This document shows, in pieces, positions 17,065-25,927 of a stretch of DNA of 64,000 nt. This DNA is from Acidobacteria bacterium AB60. Lineage in GTDB: Bacteria; Acidobacteriota; Terriglobia; Terriglobales; Acidobacteriaceae. A program made the position numbers and the translations under genes. The notes below the pieces were generated by a model. That model did not search any database and had not been told where the DNA came from. It saw only the letters and a list, made by a program, of their open reading frames with translations. How positions within the stretch are numbered: the first letter of the stretch is position 1; each line of letters opens with the position of its first letter. The stretch covers positions 124,001 through 188,000 of the forward strand of contig VANK01000013.1 of assembly GCA_008682415.1 (NCBI GenBank). Direction: 5' to 3'.

Positions 17065-17961
17065 TCAGTCCGCCTGAAACTCGCTCTGCATCTGCACCGG
17101 ATGATGCGTGAGCACCACCGGGATTGCAATCGTCTTCTCCACCGGCTTGCGCATTTGCGCAGCAAACTCCGGGTGCATCTGGATCAGGTGCCGCAGGTCC
17201 AGATCCTCCCACTTGCGAAACAGGCTCGCGCAGATCAGCTTCATATCCGAGACAAACGTCGCCTTGGACATGTAGTCCTCATCCAGCTGCTGCTTCAGAG
17301 GCAGCACCACCTTGTGGTAAACGCCGTCCAGTTGGCAGCTCGGCAGCGGAGACAGAATCGCCTCCTCCCGCGCAAACACAATCGTCGCCCGCCCCGTAAT
17401 CCCCGGCCGGCAATTCAAGCGCGTCGTCTGGTGGATCGGCATCTTGGGCCTCGGCCCCACGATGCTCATGTGGCCCAGCAGCACATTGATCAGCTGCGGC
17501 AGCTCATCCAGCTTCCACCGCCGCAGGAACGGACCCACCGGCGTAAACCGCTGGTTGATGGAGGTCGTAATCGCCGGCCGCTTCGTCGCCACCCCCCGCT
17601 TCACCGGCATGGTGCGAAACTTGAAGATCGTGAACGGCTGCCCGTTCTTGCCCATCCGCTGTTGCCGGAACAGCACCGGCCCCGGCGACGTCACGCGCAC
17701 CGCCAGGCCCGTCATCAAAAATACAGGCACGGTAATGGGGAGGGAGCCCAGAACACACAACACATCGAACGCACGCTTCCACATCGACCCGGACCACTGG
17801 CTCAGCGGCTTCAGCTGCCGCAGGATCGCCCTGTCGATGGATGTCACATTTGCTTGCACTGACGCGGACGAATCCGACTTCGCGGATACCGCTACCTTCG
17901 CAGCCATAGTGTTAAATGATGTAACTTCATTAATCCCGGAAAATCCCGGATTGGAGCTCAT
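17065..17961 (-). CDS. Bacterial sugar transferase (polyprenyl-phosphate hexose-1-phosphate transferase type)
   Basis: A 298-residue membrane-associated initiating enzyme for exopolysaccharide or O-antigen repeats. It moves a sugar-1-phosphate from a nucleotide sugar onto undecaprenyl phosphate. A tail of about 65 residues leads into KRAFDVLCVLGSLPITVPVF, the re-entrant membrane helix. Then come FRQQRMGKNGQPFTIFKFRTM, the LDELPQLINVLLGHMSIVGPRP signature and RPGITG. It lacks the long multi-spanning N-domain of WcaJ/WbaP and so is the short PglC-like form. ATG 17961 has GGAGGG just upstream. No polysaccharide cluster is adjacent. Ends at the terminator at 17019-17040. Confidence 0.92.
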   Translation of the reverse strand: MSSNPGFSGINEVTSFNTMAAKVAVSAKSDSSASVQANVTSIDRAILRQLKPLSQWSGSMWKRAFDVLCVLGSLPITVPVFLMTGLAVRVTSPGPVLFRQQRMGKNGQPFTIFKFRTMPVKRGVATKRPAITTSINQRFTPVGPFLRRWKLDELPQLINVLLGHMSIVGPRPKMPIHQTTRLNCRPGITGRATIVFAREEAILSPLPSCQLDGVYHKVVLPLKQQLDEDYMSKATFVSDMKLICASLFRKWEDLDLRHLIQMHPEFAAQMRKPVEKTIAIPVVLTHHPVQMQSEFQAD

Positions 17962-18650
17962 GATCCCTCCAAGTTGATCACGCTGCCAACGAGGCAATTC
18001 GCCTGCAAACACCCTACTGCGCCGAGGCGCCATTCATGAACATTCCCGCCGTTCCGGCGCGGGTTCTGTACAGCCTCCGGGGACTTCATCGAGCACTTCA
18101 AAGTATTGCAGCTTTGCAATCTGTCCGGCCCTTCCAACACTCCGCGATCTCTGCCCAGTTCCGGTCGCCGCTCTTCGCCTGCGCCCCAGTCAGGACCCTC
18201 TGTGCACATCTGCGATCTCGCCCGTATTCACAAAAAACGAGCCAGACTGTCTTCGTAAACCCTTCGAATTGCTCAGCTGTTGTTTTCAGAATAATCGGGA
18301 TACCACCGTCAAGCAAACAATAAATCAACCACTTCCCGAAACATTCCTTCCCCATCCCGCGCCGCTTCCGCGCAAGACAAGCTGTCAAATCAGTTCGATC
18401 GGTCTCTGAATCCTACAGGAACTCGGAAAGCGGAATGACATTTCTTCGTATTCATGAACAATTCATAATTCAAAAGGGCCCGAGACTAACATTTAAGACG
18501 ACTTCGGATCGCTATCTGCTCGGCTGTGATCGCGGTCACCGCCGGCTGCGTGGAGACCAGCCTCTTTCTCTCGCCCCAATTGTACTGCCCCCCTCCTTGC
18601 ACTCCCCGGGGTTTCTGACCCTCCGACTCCAATTCACCAACACTACCGGC
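17962..18650. other. Non-coding gap of about 690 bp
   Basis: No convincing protein gene is seen. Short open frames here have no family features. The part at 18420-18510 is A/T-richer and contains ATGAA-CAA-TTCAT, a small inverted repeat at about 18452-18466, probably within the long 5' region of the sugar transferase gene, which is transcribed leftwards. No terminator with a clear U-tract and no recognisable riboswitch was found. Confidence 0.5.
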
Positions 18651-19568
18651 TCAACCCTGCCCGCCCGTGCTCAACGTCACCCGCATGGTGTGCTCCTCCC
18701 CCGGGTCCAGCTGGATCGCCGCCGCCTGCACGTTGCTCGCCTCCACGCACACCATCTGCCGCCACTCCTCACCCCCCATGTCCGCGAACTTTGCCGTTTG
18801 TTCGCTCCACGGGTTCCACACCACCGTCGTCGCCGAATTCACCTTCTCCGTCCGCACCCTGCGCCGCAGCCCCCCGTCCTCCACCTCCACAGCTCCGTGT
18901 GCGTTCAGGTAAATGCGATCCGTCTGCTCCGTGATCCGAATCTCCCCGCTCTGCTGCTTCTCCCGGAAGCCATCCGTCTTGTCCAGATAACTCAAGCCAT
19001 CCAGCCCCGCAATCGTCACCGCCTCTACGTTCCCGATCCGCAGGTAACTGTGCAGAGCCTCCTCAAACCGCATCGGCGACTTGCCCCGGTTAATCACCGT
19101 CAGCTCCAGGCGCAGCTTCAACCCCAAAGTGATCCGGTATGCCACGCAATACTCGTGCGGCCACAGTGCGCGCGTCCCGCCATCGTTCTCGGTGATGCAC
19201 ACCAGCGTCACGCTTCCATCGTCCAGCGCGCTCAGCGAGTCGAGCCGCCACTCCCGCGTGCGCACATACCCGTGCTTGGGCGCCTTCGGGTCATCGGCCT
19301 TGTCCGCAAACCACGGAAAGCACACCGGAATCCCTCCCCGGATCGGTCGCCCCGCCTCCCAGAACGACTTCTCGCTCAGAAACAGAACCTCCTCGCCTCC
19401 CGCCGGCTTCCATCGCATCACCTGCGCGCCATACAGTGACACCTCTCCGGTCGCCGCGGAGGACGTCACCCGCACCACCGGAAACCCACCCTTGCCTGCC
19501 GTGACCTGGGCCACGCCCGCAATCCCAAACCGGGCATTCAACTTGTCAATATGTGAAAGCGTCTCCAT
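18651..19568 (-). CDS. D-hexose-6-phosphate mutarotase (YeaD/aldose-1-epimerase-like)
   Basis: A 305-residue cytosolic beta-sandwich enzyme that interconverts alpha and beta anomers of hexose 6-phosphates. The conserved pieces are VSLYGAQVMRWKPAG, FLSEKSFWEAGRPIRGGIPVCFPWFAD, HGYVRTREWRL, the His of FEEALHSYLRIGN, and VVWNPWSEQTAKFADMG. ATG 19568 is chosen because the family's N-terminus begins about there. The upstream continuation to 19721 is low-complexity and partly covers a tandem-repeat region. The gene is monocistronic and divergent from hyuA across the repeat arrays. Confidence 0.93.
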   Translation of the reverse strand: METLSHIDKLNARFGIAGVAQVTAGKGGFPVVRVTSSAATGEVSLYGAQVMRWKPAGGEEVLFLSEKSFWEAGRPIRGGIPVCFPWFADKADDPKAPKHGYVRTREWRLDSLSALDDGSVTLVCITENDGGTRALWPHEYCVAYRITLGLKLRLELTVINRGKSPMRFEEALHSYLRIGNVEAVTIAGLDGLSYLDKTDGFREKQQSGEIRITEQTDRIYLNAHGAVEVEDGGLRRRVRTEKVNSATTVVWNPWSEQTAKFADMGGEEWRQMVCVEASNVQAAAIQLDPGEEHTMRVTLSTGGQG

Positions 19569-19716
19569 CCTGTCGCCGATTCTAGCCCAATCCCCGCACA
19601 CCTCTCTGTCCCGGTCGCGAGCAATGGCCGGCCCCGCGCACCTGCCCGTTGCTGTCCTTGATCCCGCCCCGCCGCCATCCGCCAAATCCCGCACCCCGCT
19701 CACGCTCATTGGGAGC

Positions 19717-19844
19717 CTCACTCCTTCACCTCTTCACCTCTTCACTCCTGCGCTTCTTCACCCCTTCACTCCTGCACTTCTTCACCTCTTCACTTCTTCA
19801 CCTCTTCACTCCTGCACTTCTTCACCCCTTCACCTCTTCACAGC
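19717..19844. repeat. Tandem octamer array, consensus TTCACYYC, 16 units
   Basis: Sixteen consecutive 8-bp units without spacers. Most are TTCACCTC, TTCACTCC, TTCACCCC or TTCACTTC, with TGCACTTC/TGCGCTTC variants every few units. The same octamer recurs on the + strand at 25195-25234 and, reverse-complemented, at about 35463-35555. It lies between two divergent genes. It is not CRISPR because there are no spacers. Confidence 0.93.
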
Positions 19845-19854
19845 TCCTCCCCTA

Positions 19855-19952
19855 TTCCCTGTTCCCTATTCCCTAATCCCTGTTCCCTATTCCCTGTTCC
19901 CTATTCCCTAATCCCTGTTCCCTATTCCCTGTTCCCTATTCCCTATTCCCTG
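19855..19952. repeat. Tandem heptamer array, consensus TTCCCTR, 14 units
   Basis: Fourteen exact 7-bp units (TTCCCTA, TTCCCTG, ATCCCTG) follow the octamer array after 10 bp. The complementary strand reads GGG every seven bases and so could form G-quadruplexes. The array ends 27 bp before the hyuA start, inside its probable leader. The same heptamer appears at 23663-23717 and 29092-29117 (reverse complement) and at 25251-25303. Confidence 0.93.
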
Positions 19953-19979
19953 GTTCTGCGATAATCCACCCCATCCCCC

Positions 19980-21986
19980 ATGCCGCCCCGCGCCCTCGCA
20001 CCCACCTCCACGCGCGTCGCCATCGACACCGGCGGCACCTTTACCGACTGCGTCACCCTCCGCGACGGCAAGCTTGCCGTTCTCAAAGTCTTCTCCACCC
20101 CGCACGATCCGGGTGCCGCCGTCCTCGAAGGCTTGCGCCAACTCGGCGCGGCTTCCGGCGTCGTCGTGCGCCACGGCACCACCGTCGGCACCAACACCAT
20201 GCTCGAACGCACCGGCGCGCGCGTCGCCTTCATCACGACCCGCGGCTTTGAAGACACCCTCGCCATCGGCCGCCAGGCCCGCCCCCGCCTCTATGACTGG
20301 TTTCAGCCCCCGCCGCCCTGCCTCGTCCCGCCGGAACTGCGTTTCGGCGTCGCCGAACGCATCGCCTCACACGGGGAGTGCCTTCAGCCCATCGATCCCG
20401 CCGATCTCGCCGCGCTCGTCCACAAGGTTCGCGCCGCCCATCCCGACTCCCTCGCCATCTCCCTGCTCTTCTCCTTCGCCAACCCGCGGCACGAGCAGGA
20501 GCTCGCGGCCGCACTCGCTCCCTTGGATCTGCCCCTCTCCCTCTCCCACAAGATCCTTCCCGAGTTCCGCGAGTACGAACGCGCCTCCACCGTCGTCGCC
20601 AATGCCTATCTCGCGCCCCGCGTCGGAGCCTATCTGCGCAGCCTCGCCGCCGGCATCGAACAGCACTACCGCGGAGCCCGTCTTGAAGTGATGCAGTCCT
20701 CCGGCGGCATCCTCCCCGCGCCTGTTGCTGCCGCGGAGCCTGTGCGCACCGTGCTCTCCGGCCCTGCCGGCGGCGTCGTCGGCGCCTGGAAACTCGCCTC
20801 CGCCGCCGGCTTCGATCGCATCATCGCCTTCGATATGGGCGGCACCTCCACCGACGTCTCCCTCATCGACGGCTCTGCGGGCGGCCTGCGCATCAGCCAT
20901 GAGTCCACCGTCGCCGGCATTCCCATCGCCGTACCCATGCTCGACATTCACACCGCCGGCGCAGGCGGCGGCTCCATCGCGCGCTTCGATGCAGGAGGAC
21001 TCCTCCACGTCGGTCCCGAATCCGCCGGTTCCGTGCCCGGCCCCCTCTGCTTCGGCCGCGGCGAGCGTCCCACCGTCACCGACGCCAACCTCCTTCTCGG
21101 CCGCCTCGACACGCAGAACTTCCTCGGCGGCGCCGTCACTCTCGACCTCCCCCGCACCCGCCGGTTCCTGGAACACTCCCGCGGACCCCTTGCCACGGTG
21201 GAAGAGTTTGCCGCCGGTATCCTCGACGTCATTGAGGCATCCATGGCCAGGGCCATCCGCGTCATCTCCATCGAGAAGGGACACGACCCGCGCGACTTCA
21301 CCCTCGTCGCCTTCGGCGGCGGAGGCCCTCTCCACGCATGCGCCCTTGCCCGCGCCCTCTCCATCCCCCGCGTGCTCATCCCGGCCCTTCCCGGCGCGCT
21401 CTCCGCGGTCGGCATCCTCCTCGCCGACACCATGCGCGAATACTCCCGCACCGTCATGCTGCCCCTTGACGCAGATTTGGAAGAGGTCTTTGCCGCCCTC
21501 GAACGCCAGGCCACAGAAGACTTCGCTCTTGAGGGGCTGGAAGGCGCCCTCCACCGTTCCGCAGACCTGCGCTACCAGGGCCAGGGCTACGACCTCAACC
21601 TGCCTTGTTCCCCCACCATGGCCGCGGACTTCCACAGCCTGCATCAGCGCCGCTACGGATTTCGCAGCGACTCCCGTCCCATCGAAATCGTCAACCTGCG
21701 CGTGCGCATCGTCGCTCCCGCCCCACCCTTCGAACCAGCCCCGGAGCCCCTCGGAACGGGCAACGGCTCCCAGGCTCTCGTCTCCACGCGTCCCGCCTGG
21801 TTCCACGGCGCCTTCCGCGAAACTCCGATCTACAACCGCGATCGCCTCGCGCCCGGCGACACCCTGGCCGGCCCCGCCCTCATCTCCGAATACAGCTCCG
21901 CCACCGTCCTCCCCCCCGGCGACACCCTCCGCGTCGACGCCCTCCGCAACCTCCTCATCCACATCGAACGCCCGAACGACTCATAA
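19980..21986 (+). CDS. hyuA: Hydantoinase/oxoprolinase family protein, HyuA-type subunit
   Basis: A 668-residue protein that with HyuB forms an ATP-dependent cyclic-amide hydrolase or carboxylase, related to 5-oxoprolinase, N-methylhydantoinase and acetophenone carboxylase. The ATPase-fold (ASKHA-type) signatures are visible: AIDTGGTFTDCV at about residues 16-28, RHGTTVGTNTMLER, LSGPAGGVVGAW and FDMGGTSTDVSLIDG. HTAGAGGGSIA and FGGGGPLHACALA follow. The substrate is unknown. ATG 19980 immediately follows the repeat array and has no clear ribosome site. hyuB begins 108 bp downstream after another repeat array. Confidence 0.92.
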   Translation: MPPRALAPTSTRVAIDTGGTFTDCVTLRDGKLAVLKVFSTPHDPGAAVLEGLRQLGAASGVVVRHGTTVGTNTMLERTGARVAFITTRGFEDTLAIGRQARPRLYDWFQPPPPCLVPPELRFGVAERIASHGECLQPIDPADLAALVHKVRAAHPDSLAISLLFSFANPRHEQELAAALAPLDLPLSLSHKILPEFREYERASTVVANAYLAPRVGAYLRSLAAGIEQHYRGARLEVMQSSGGILPAPVAAAEPVRTVLSGPAGGVVGAWKLASAAGFDRIIAFDMGGTSTDVSLIDGSAGGLRISHESTVAGIPIAVPMLDIHTAGAGGGSIARFDAGGLLHVGPESAGSVPGPLCFGRGERPTVTDANLLLGRLDTQNFLGGAVTLDLPRTRRFLEHSRGPLATVEEFAAGILDVIEASMARAIRVISIEKGHDPRDFTLVAFGGGGPLHACALARALSIPRVLIPALPGALSAVGILLADTMREYSRTVMLPLDADLEEVFAALERQATEDFALEGLEGALHRSADLRYQGQGYDLNLPCSPTMAADFHSLHQRRYGFRSDSRPIEIVNLRVRIVAPAPPFEPAPEPLGTGNGSQALVSTRPAWFHGAFRETPIYNRDRLAPGDTLAGPALISEYSSATVLPPGDTLRVDALRNLLIHIERPNDS

Positions 21987-22022
21987 CTCGCAACAACTCC
22001 ATCTCGAATCTCGCAACTGGAG

Positions 22023-22085
22023 ACTCGCAACTCGCAACTCGCAACTCGCAACTCGAAACTCGAAACTCGAAACTCGCAACTCGCA
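22023..22085. repeat. Tandem heptamer array, consensus ACTCGMA, 9 perfect units
   Basis: Nine exact units ACTCGCA or ACTCGAA, with degenerate relatives extending back to about 21983. It fills the gap between hyuA and hyuB, a gene pair that is usually close or overlapping, and ends just before the hyuB ATG at 22095. Confidence 0.92.
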
Positions 22086-22094
22086 ACTCTCCCC

Positions 22095-23684
22095 ATGTCC
22101 ATCGATCTCGCCATCTTCCAAAGCGCCGTCCACTCCATCGCCGAAGAGATGGGAGCCGCTCTCCGTCGTACCGCCGTCTCCCCCAACATCAAGGAGCGCC
22201 GCGACTACTCCTGCGCCCTCTTCGACGCCCAGCAGCGCGTCATCGCCATGGGCGACCACATGCCCGTCCACCTCGGCGCCATGCCCATGTCCGTCGCCGC
22301 CGTCTGCCGCACCCTCGAACTCCGCCCCGGCGACCTCGCCATCCTCAATGATCCCTTCGCCGGCGGCACCCACCTTCCCGACATCACCCTGGTCCTGCCC
22401 GTCTTCCTCGAGGGCAACGCCCGCCCCGCCTTCTACGCCGCCGCACGCGCCCACCACTCCGACATCGGTGGCATGTACGCCGGCTCCATGGGCCCGGCCC
22501 GCGAGATCTATCAGGAAGGCCTTCGCATTCCTCCCGTTCTGCTCATGCGCGGCGGCCACCTCGATCCCGCCGTGCACTCCCTCCTCCTCGCCAACGTCCG
22601 CACGCCGCAGGAGCGCGAAGGCGACCTCGCCGCCCAGATCGGCGCCTGCCGCGTCGGCGAGCGCCGCATCCTTGAGCTCGTCGCCAAATACGGCCTCCTC
22701 CGGGTGGAAGCGCTCACCCGCGAGCTCATCGCCTACTCCGAGCGCCTTCTCCGCGCCGAGCTCCGCACCCTCCCCGCCGGCTCCTTCACGGCCGAAGACT
22801 ACCTCGACGACGACGGCGTCACCCCCGATCCCATCCGCATCGCCGTCACCCTCACGCTCGATCCCGCCGCCGCCACGGCGTCCCTCGACTTCACCGGCTC
22901 CTCGCCGCAGGTGCAGGGCAGCATCAATGCCGTCTTCCCCATCACCTGGGCCGCCTGCTTCTACGTCTTCCGCTGTCTTCTCGCGGAAGACGCGCCGGCC
23001 ACCGCCGGCCTCATGAACCCCATCACCGTCACCGCCCCGCCTGGCACCGTCGTCAATGCCCTGCCGCCCGCCGCCGTCGCTGCCGGAAACGTCGAGACCA
23101 GCCAGCGCATCACCGACGTCCTCCTCCGCGCCCTCGCCCAGGCCGCCCCCCATCGCATCCCCGCCGCCAGCTGCGGGACCATGAGCAATCTCACCATCGG
23201 CGGCATCGACCCCCGAACCGGCGCCCCCTTCACCTACTACGAAACCATCGCGGGAGGCATGGGCGCGCGCCCCACGCCCGACGGGAAGGGAAGCGACGGC
23301 CTCGACGGCGTCCACTGCCACATGACTAACTCCCTCAACACTCCCATCGAAGCCCTCGAATACGCCTACCCCCTGCGCGTCCGCACCTACGTCTACCGCT
23401 CCAACTCCGGCGGCATCGGCTCCGCCCGCGGCGGCCACGGCCTCATCCGCGAGATCGAACTGCTCGCGCCCGCCCAGGTCACCCTCCTCGCCGACCGCCG
23501 CAACTTCCGCCCCTACGGCCTCGCCGGTGGAGCCGACGGCGCCCCCGGCCGCGCGACCCTCACCAAACCCACCGGCGAATCCATCCCCCTCCCCGGCAAA
23601 TCCACCCACTACGCCCAACCCGGCGACATCCTCCGCATTGAAACCCCCGGCGGCGGCGCCTGGGGAACAGGGAATAGGGAGTAG
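22095..23684 (+). CDS. hyuB: Hydantoinase/oxoprolinase family protein, HyuB-type subunit
   Basis: A 529-residue partner of HyuA. Family signatures are AEEMGAALRRTAVSPNIKERRDYSCALFD near the N-terminus, MGDHMPVHLGAMPMSV, NDPFAGGTHLPDITLV, RAHHSDIGGMYAGSMGPAREIYQEG and the metal-site-rich middle part. GGHGLIREIELL and PGGGAWG form the normal C-terminal end. The last residues (GTGNRE) and the TAG stop at 23682-23684 are encoded by GGGAACA/GGGAATA/GGGAGTA heptamers, so the repeat array starts inside the reading frame. The predicted location is cytosolic. Confidence 0.93.
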   Translation: MSIDLAIFQSAVHSIAEEMGAALRRTAVSPNIKERRDYSCALFDAQQRVIAMGDHMPVHLGAMPMSVAAVCRTLELRPGDLAILNDPFAGGTHLPDITLVLPVFLEGNARPAFYAAARAHHSDIGGMYAGSMGPAREIYQEGLRIPPVLLMRGGHLDPAVHSLLLANVRTPQEREGDLAAQIGACRVGERRILELVAKYGLLRVEALTRELIAYSERLLRAELRTLPAGSFTAEDYLDDDGVTPDPIRIAVTLTLDPAAATASLDFTGSSPQVQGSINAVFPITWAACFYVFRCLLAEDAPATAGLMNPITVTAPPGTVVNALPPAAVAAGNVETSQRITDVLLRALAQAAPHRIPAASCGTMSNLTIGGIDPRTGAPFTYYETIAGGMGARPTPDGKGSDGLDGVHCHMTNSLNTPIEALEYAYPLRVRTYVYRSNSGGIGSARGGHGLIREIELLAPAQVTLLADRRNFRPYGLAGGADGAPGRATLTKPTGESIPLPGKSTHYAQPGDILRIETPGGGAWGTGNRE

Positions 23685-23774
23685 GGAACAGGGACAGGGA
23701 ATAGGGAGTAGGGAACAGCCCGCCGGCTGATCACTGACCACTGATCACTGACGACTGCCCCTGATCACTGCCCC
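23663..23774. repeat. Two adjoining heptamer arrays (GGGAAYA and TGATCAC families)
   Basis: Eight units GGGAACA, GGGAATA or GGGAGTA (one shortened to GGGACA) occupy 23663-23717. After GCCCGCCGGC come TGATCAC, TGACCAC, TGATCAC, TGACGAC and, after TGCCCC, another TGATCAC. The first block overlaps the end of hyuB. The GGG-every-seven pattern on the + strand is quadruplex-compatible. Confidence 0.9.
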
Positions 23775-23808
23775 GAACCGGCACTTTTGCCCCGCCTCGC
23801 ATCCAACC

Positions 23809-25095
23809 ATGATGTACGTGTCTGCCCTTATGCTCGCCATTCGCTTCCCATTGCGCTCTCTCGTCGCCTTCTCCGTCCTGCTGGCGGGATCCCCTTTGTT
23901 TTCACAGGCGTCCAGCACGACCGCCCGCCCAGCCCAAAACCCGGTCCAACCCCCAACCCAAACTCCGGCGCAGACCGCCCCCACCCCCCCGGCCGCCACC
24001 CAGGCCCAGCCCGGCGCCACCCAGGCCGCCCCCGCCGACCTCAATAACCCCCTGCAGCCGGAAAAGCAGCCCGACCTCGCCGCCGATCGCGACCCCATTC
24101 CCTCGCCCGACGTCGTCGTGCCCCAGCCCACCACCGCCACCACCGGCCCCACGGCTCCAGGACCCGCCGGCCAGATCCGCAAAGGCGAAAATGGCGTCTA
24201 CACCCTCCACGAAGACGTCGACGAAGTCCTCCTCGACTGCACCGTCATCGACGACAAAGGCCGCCCCGTCCTCGACCTCCGCAAAGGCGACTTCCGCGTC
24301 TGGGAAGACAACACCCCGCAGACCGTCACCTCCTTCGTCCATCAGGACCAGCCCGTCTCCATGGGCATCCTTATTGACAACTCCGGCTCCATGCTCGACA
24401 AGCGCTCCGCCGTCAACGCCGCGGCCATGAAGCTCCTCACCGAGTCCAATCCCAAAGACGCCGCCTTCGTCGTCAACTTCAACGAGCGCGCCTACCTCGA
24501 CCAGGGCTTCACCGTCGACCGCGTCGCCCTCAATCGCGGCGTCTCCCACTTCGACTCCCGCGGCACCACCGCCCTCTACGACGCCGTGGCCGCCTCCGCC
24601 GACGAGCTCGCCCACCACGCCAAGCAGCGCAAACAGGTGCTGCTCATCATCACCGACGGCGCCGACAACGCCTCCCGCCTCACCCTGCGCGATGCCGTCC
24701 GCCGCGTCCAGGGCCTCGCCGGCCCCGTCGTCTACACCATCGGCCTCCTCTACGACTCCGATCCCAAGGAAATCGACCGCGCCCGCAACGACCTCGAGAC
24801 CCTCTCCAACGAGACCGGCGGCATCGCCTACTTCCCCCGCTCCCTCGACAACGTCGATGAGATCGCCTCCGAAGTCGCCCGCGACATTCGCAACCAGTAC
24901 GTGGTCGGCTACCACTCCACCAAGTCCGCCAGCCTCGGCGGCTACCGCCAGATCCACGTGGAAGCCGCCGGCCCCGGCCACAAGAACCTCAGCGTCCGCA
25001 CCCGCCGCGGCTACTACGCCCAGGCCGGCCAGCGCAAAGCCATGGACACCTCCGCCGACAACACCACCAAGCCCCAGCCCCCCCAACAGCAATAG
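23809..25095 (+). CDS. Exported VWFA-related acidobacterial domain protein with intact MIDAS
   Basis: A 428-residue protein. A signal peptide (about residues 1-35, ending GSPLFSQ) is followed by a Pro/Ala/Gln-rich linker of about 80 residues. The acidobacterial VWFA segment follows (VLLDCTVIDDKGRPVLDLRKGDFRVWEDN) and then a VWA domain with the metal-site motif LIDNSGSMLDK, a Thr in DSRGTTALYDA and Asp in LLIITDGADNAS. So, unlike the protein at 9821-11983, the MIDAS site looks complete. The C-terminal RTRRGYYAQ motif is shared with that paralogue. An in-frame ATG seven codons downstream is an alternative start. Probably periplasmic or surface-bound; function unknown. Confidence 0.9.
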   Translation: MMYVSALMLAIRFPLRSLVAFSVLLAGSPLFSQASSTTARPAQNPVQPPTQTPAQTAPTPPAATQAQPGATQAAPADLNNPLQPEKQPDLAADRDPIPSPDVVVPQPTTATTGPTAPGPAGQIRKGENGVYTLHEDVDEVLLDCTVIDDKGRPVLDLRKGDFRVWEDNTPQTVTSFVHQDQPVSMGILIDNSGSMLDKRSAVNAAAMKLLTESNPKDAAFVVNFNERAYLDQGFTVDRVALNRGVSHFDSRGTTALYDAVAASADELAHHAKQRKQVLLIITDGADNASRLTLRDAVRRVQGLAGPVVYTIGLLYDSDPKEIDRARNDLETLSNETGGIAYFPRSLDNVDEIASEVARDIRNQYVVGYHSTKSASLGGYRQIHVEAAGPGHKNLSVRTRRGYYAQAGQRKAMDTSADNTTKPQPPQQQ

Positions 25096-25180
25096 CCCCG
25101 TCACACCTCCGCAAAAAGCGATCCCACCCCAGCAGCCCAGGGGTGGGCCCCCCATGCCTTCGCAGCCCCCGCGCCCCCTG

Positions 25181-25309
25181 TGCACTGTTCACTGTTCACT
25201 TCTTCACCCCTTCACTCCTTCACCCCTTCACCTCTCCCCCCCCCCGCCATTCCCTGTTCCCTGTTCCCTAATCCCTATTCCCTATTCCCTATTCCCTATC
25301 CCCTCCCCA
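25181..25309. repeat. Mixed tandem array: TTCACTG, TTCACYYC and TTCCCTR units
   Basis: Order: TGCACTG, TTCACTG, then octamers TTCACTTC, TTCACCCC, TTCACTCC, TTCACCCC, TTCACCTC, a run of ten C (25236-25245), then seven heptamers TTCCCTG/TTCCCTA/ATCCCTA. Three unit families found separately elsewhere are joined here. It lies 46 bp upstream of the sigma factor start. Confidence 0.9.
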
Positions 25310-25354
25310 AAGATTCTTCCTAACCCCCCCGCCCTCCTCCGATCTAATACGCGC

Positions 25355-25927
25355 ATGACGAAAGACGATCACTCTCTGGTCCGGCAGGTCCTCGCCGGAG
25401 ACAAAGACGCCTACGGCGTACTCGTCTCTCGTCACGGAGAAACCATGTTCCGCGTCGCATTCCGCATCACCGAGAGCGAGCCCGATGCCGAAGAGGTCGT
25501 CCAGGAGACCTTCCTCCGCGCCTACCGCTCCCTCCCCGCCTTCGACGCCCGCTCCGACTTCCGCACCTGGATCTACCGCATCGCCGTCAACTGCGCCCTG
25601 CAGCTCCTCAACCGCCGCAAAGCCGAGGCCGCCGTCCCCATCGCCGAGGAGTACGACGAAGAACGCCCCGGCCTGCAACTTGTCCACCGCGGCGCCGGCC
25701 CCGATCGCCTCCTCCTTGATAAGGAGATCGAGCACCGCCGTCACGCCGCCATGGAGAAGATGACCTCCGACGAGCGCCTCGCCTTCGTCCTCCGCCACAT
25801 CGAAGGCCGCTCCACCGACGAGATCGCCGCCGCCCTGGACATCACGCCCAACAACGCCAAGCAGGCCGTCTTCCGCGCCGTGCAAAAAATGCGCCGCTCT
25901 CTCGCGCCCCTGTGGGTAAAGTCATGA
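25355..25927 (+). CDS. ECF-type RNA polymerase sigma factor
   Basis: A 190-residue sigma-70 family protein with regions 2 and 4 only. Region 2 includes LVSRHGETMFRVAFRI, EPDAEEVVQETFLRAYRSLPAF and FRTWIYRIAVNCALQLLNRRK. Region 4 is ERLAFVLRHIEGRSTDEIAAALDITPNNAKQAVFRAVQKMR, a clear helix-turn-helix. It directs polymerase to a small regulon, probably including its own operon. The stop overlaps the anti-sigma ATG (ATGA at 25924-25927), so the two are translationally coupled. ATG 25355 is the first plausible start after the repeat array. Confidence 0.95.
   Translation: MTKDDHSLVRQVLAGDKDAYGVLVSRHGETMFRVAFRITESEPDAEEVVQETFLRAYRSLPAFDARSDFRTWIYRIAVNCALQLLNRRKAEAAVPIAEEYDEERPGLQLVHRGAGPDRLLLDKEIEHRRHAAMEKMTSDERLAFVLRHIEGRSTDEIAAALDITPNNAKQAVFRAVQKMRRSLAPLWVKS

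Noticed and set aside
18036..18388. Two small overlapping open frames (about 95 residues each, opposite strands) in the 690-bp gap
   Set aside because: No ribosome site, no family pattern, and each is antisense to the other. More likely non-coding.
19717..19952. CRISPR array
   Set aside because: Units are 7-8 bp, directly adjoining, with no spacers and no cas genes nearby.
21981..23741. Reverse open frame over hyuB and the repeat arrays
   Set aside because: Gly/Val/Glu-rich antisense of hyuB; its repeat-encoded ends (CELRVSS-type) come from the heptamers.
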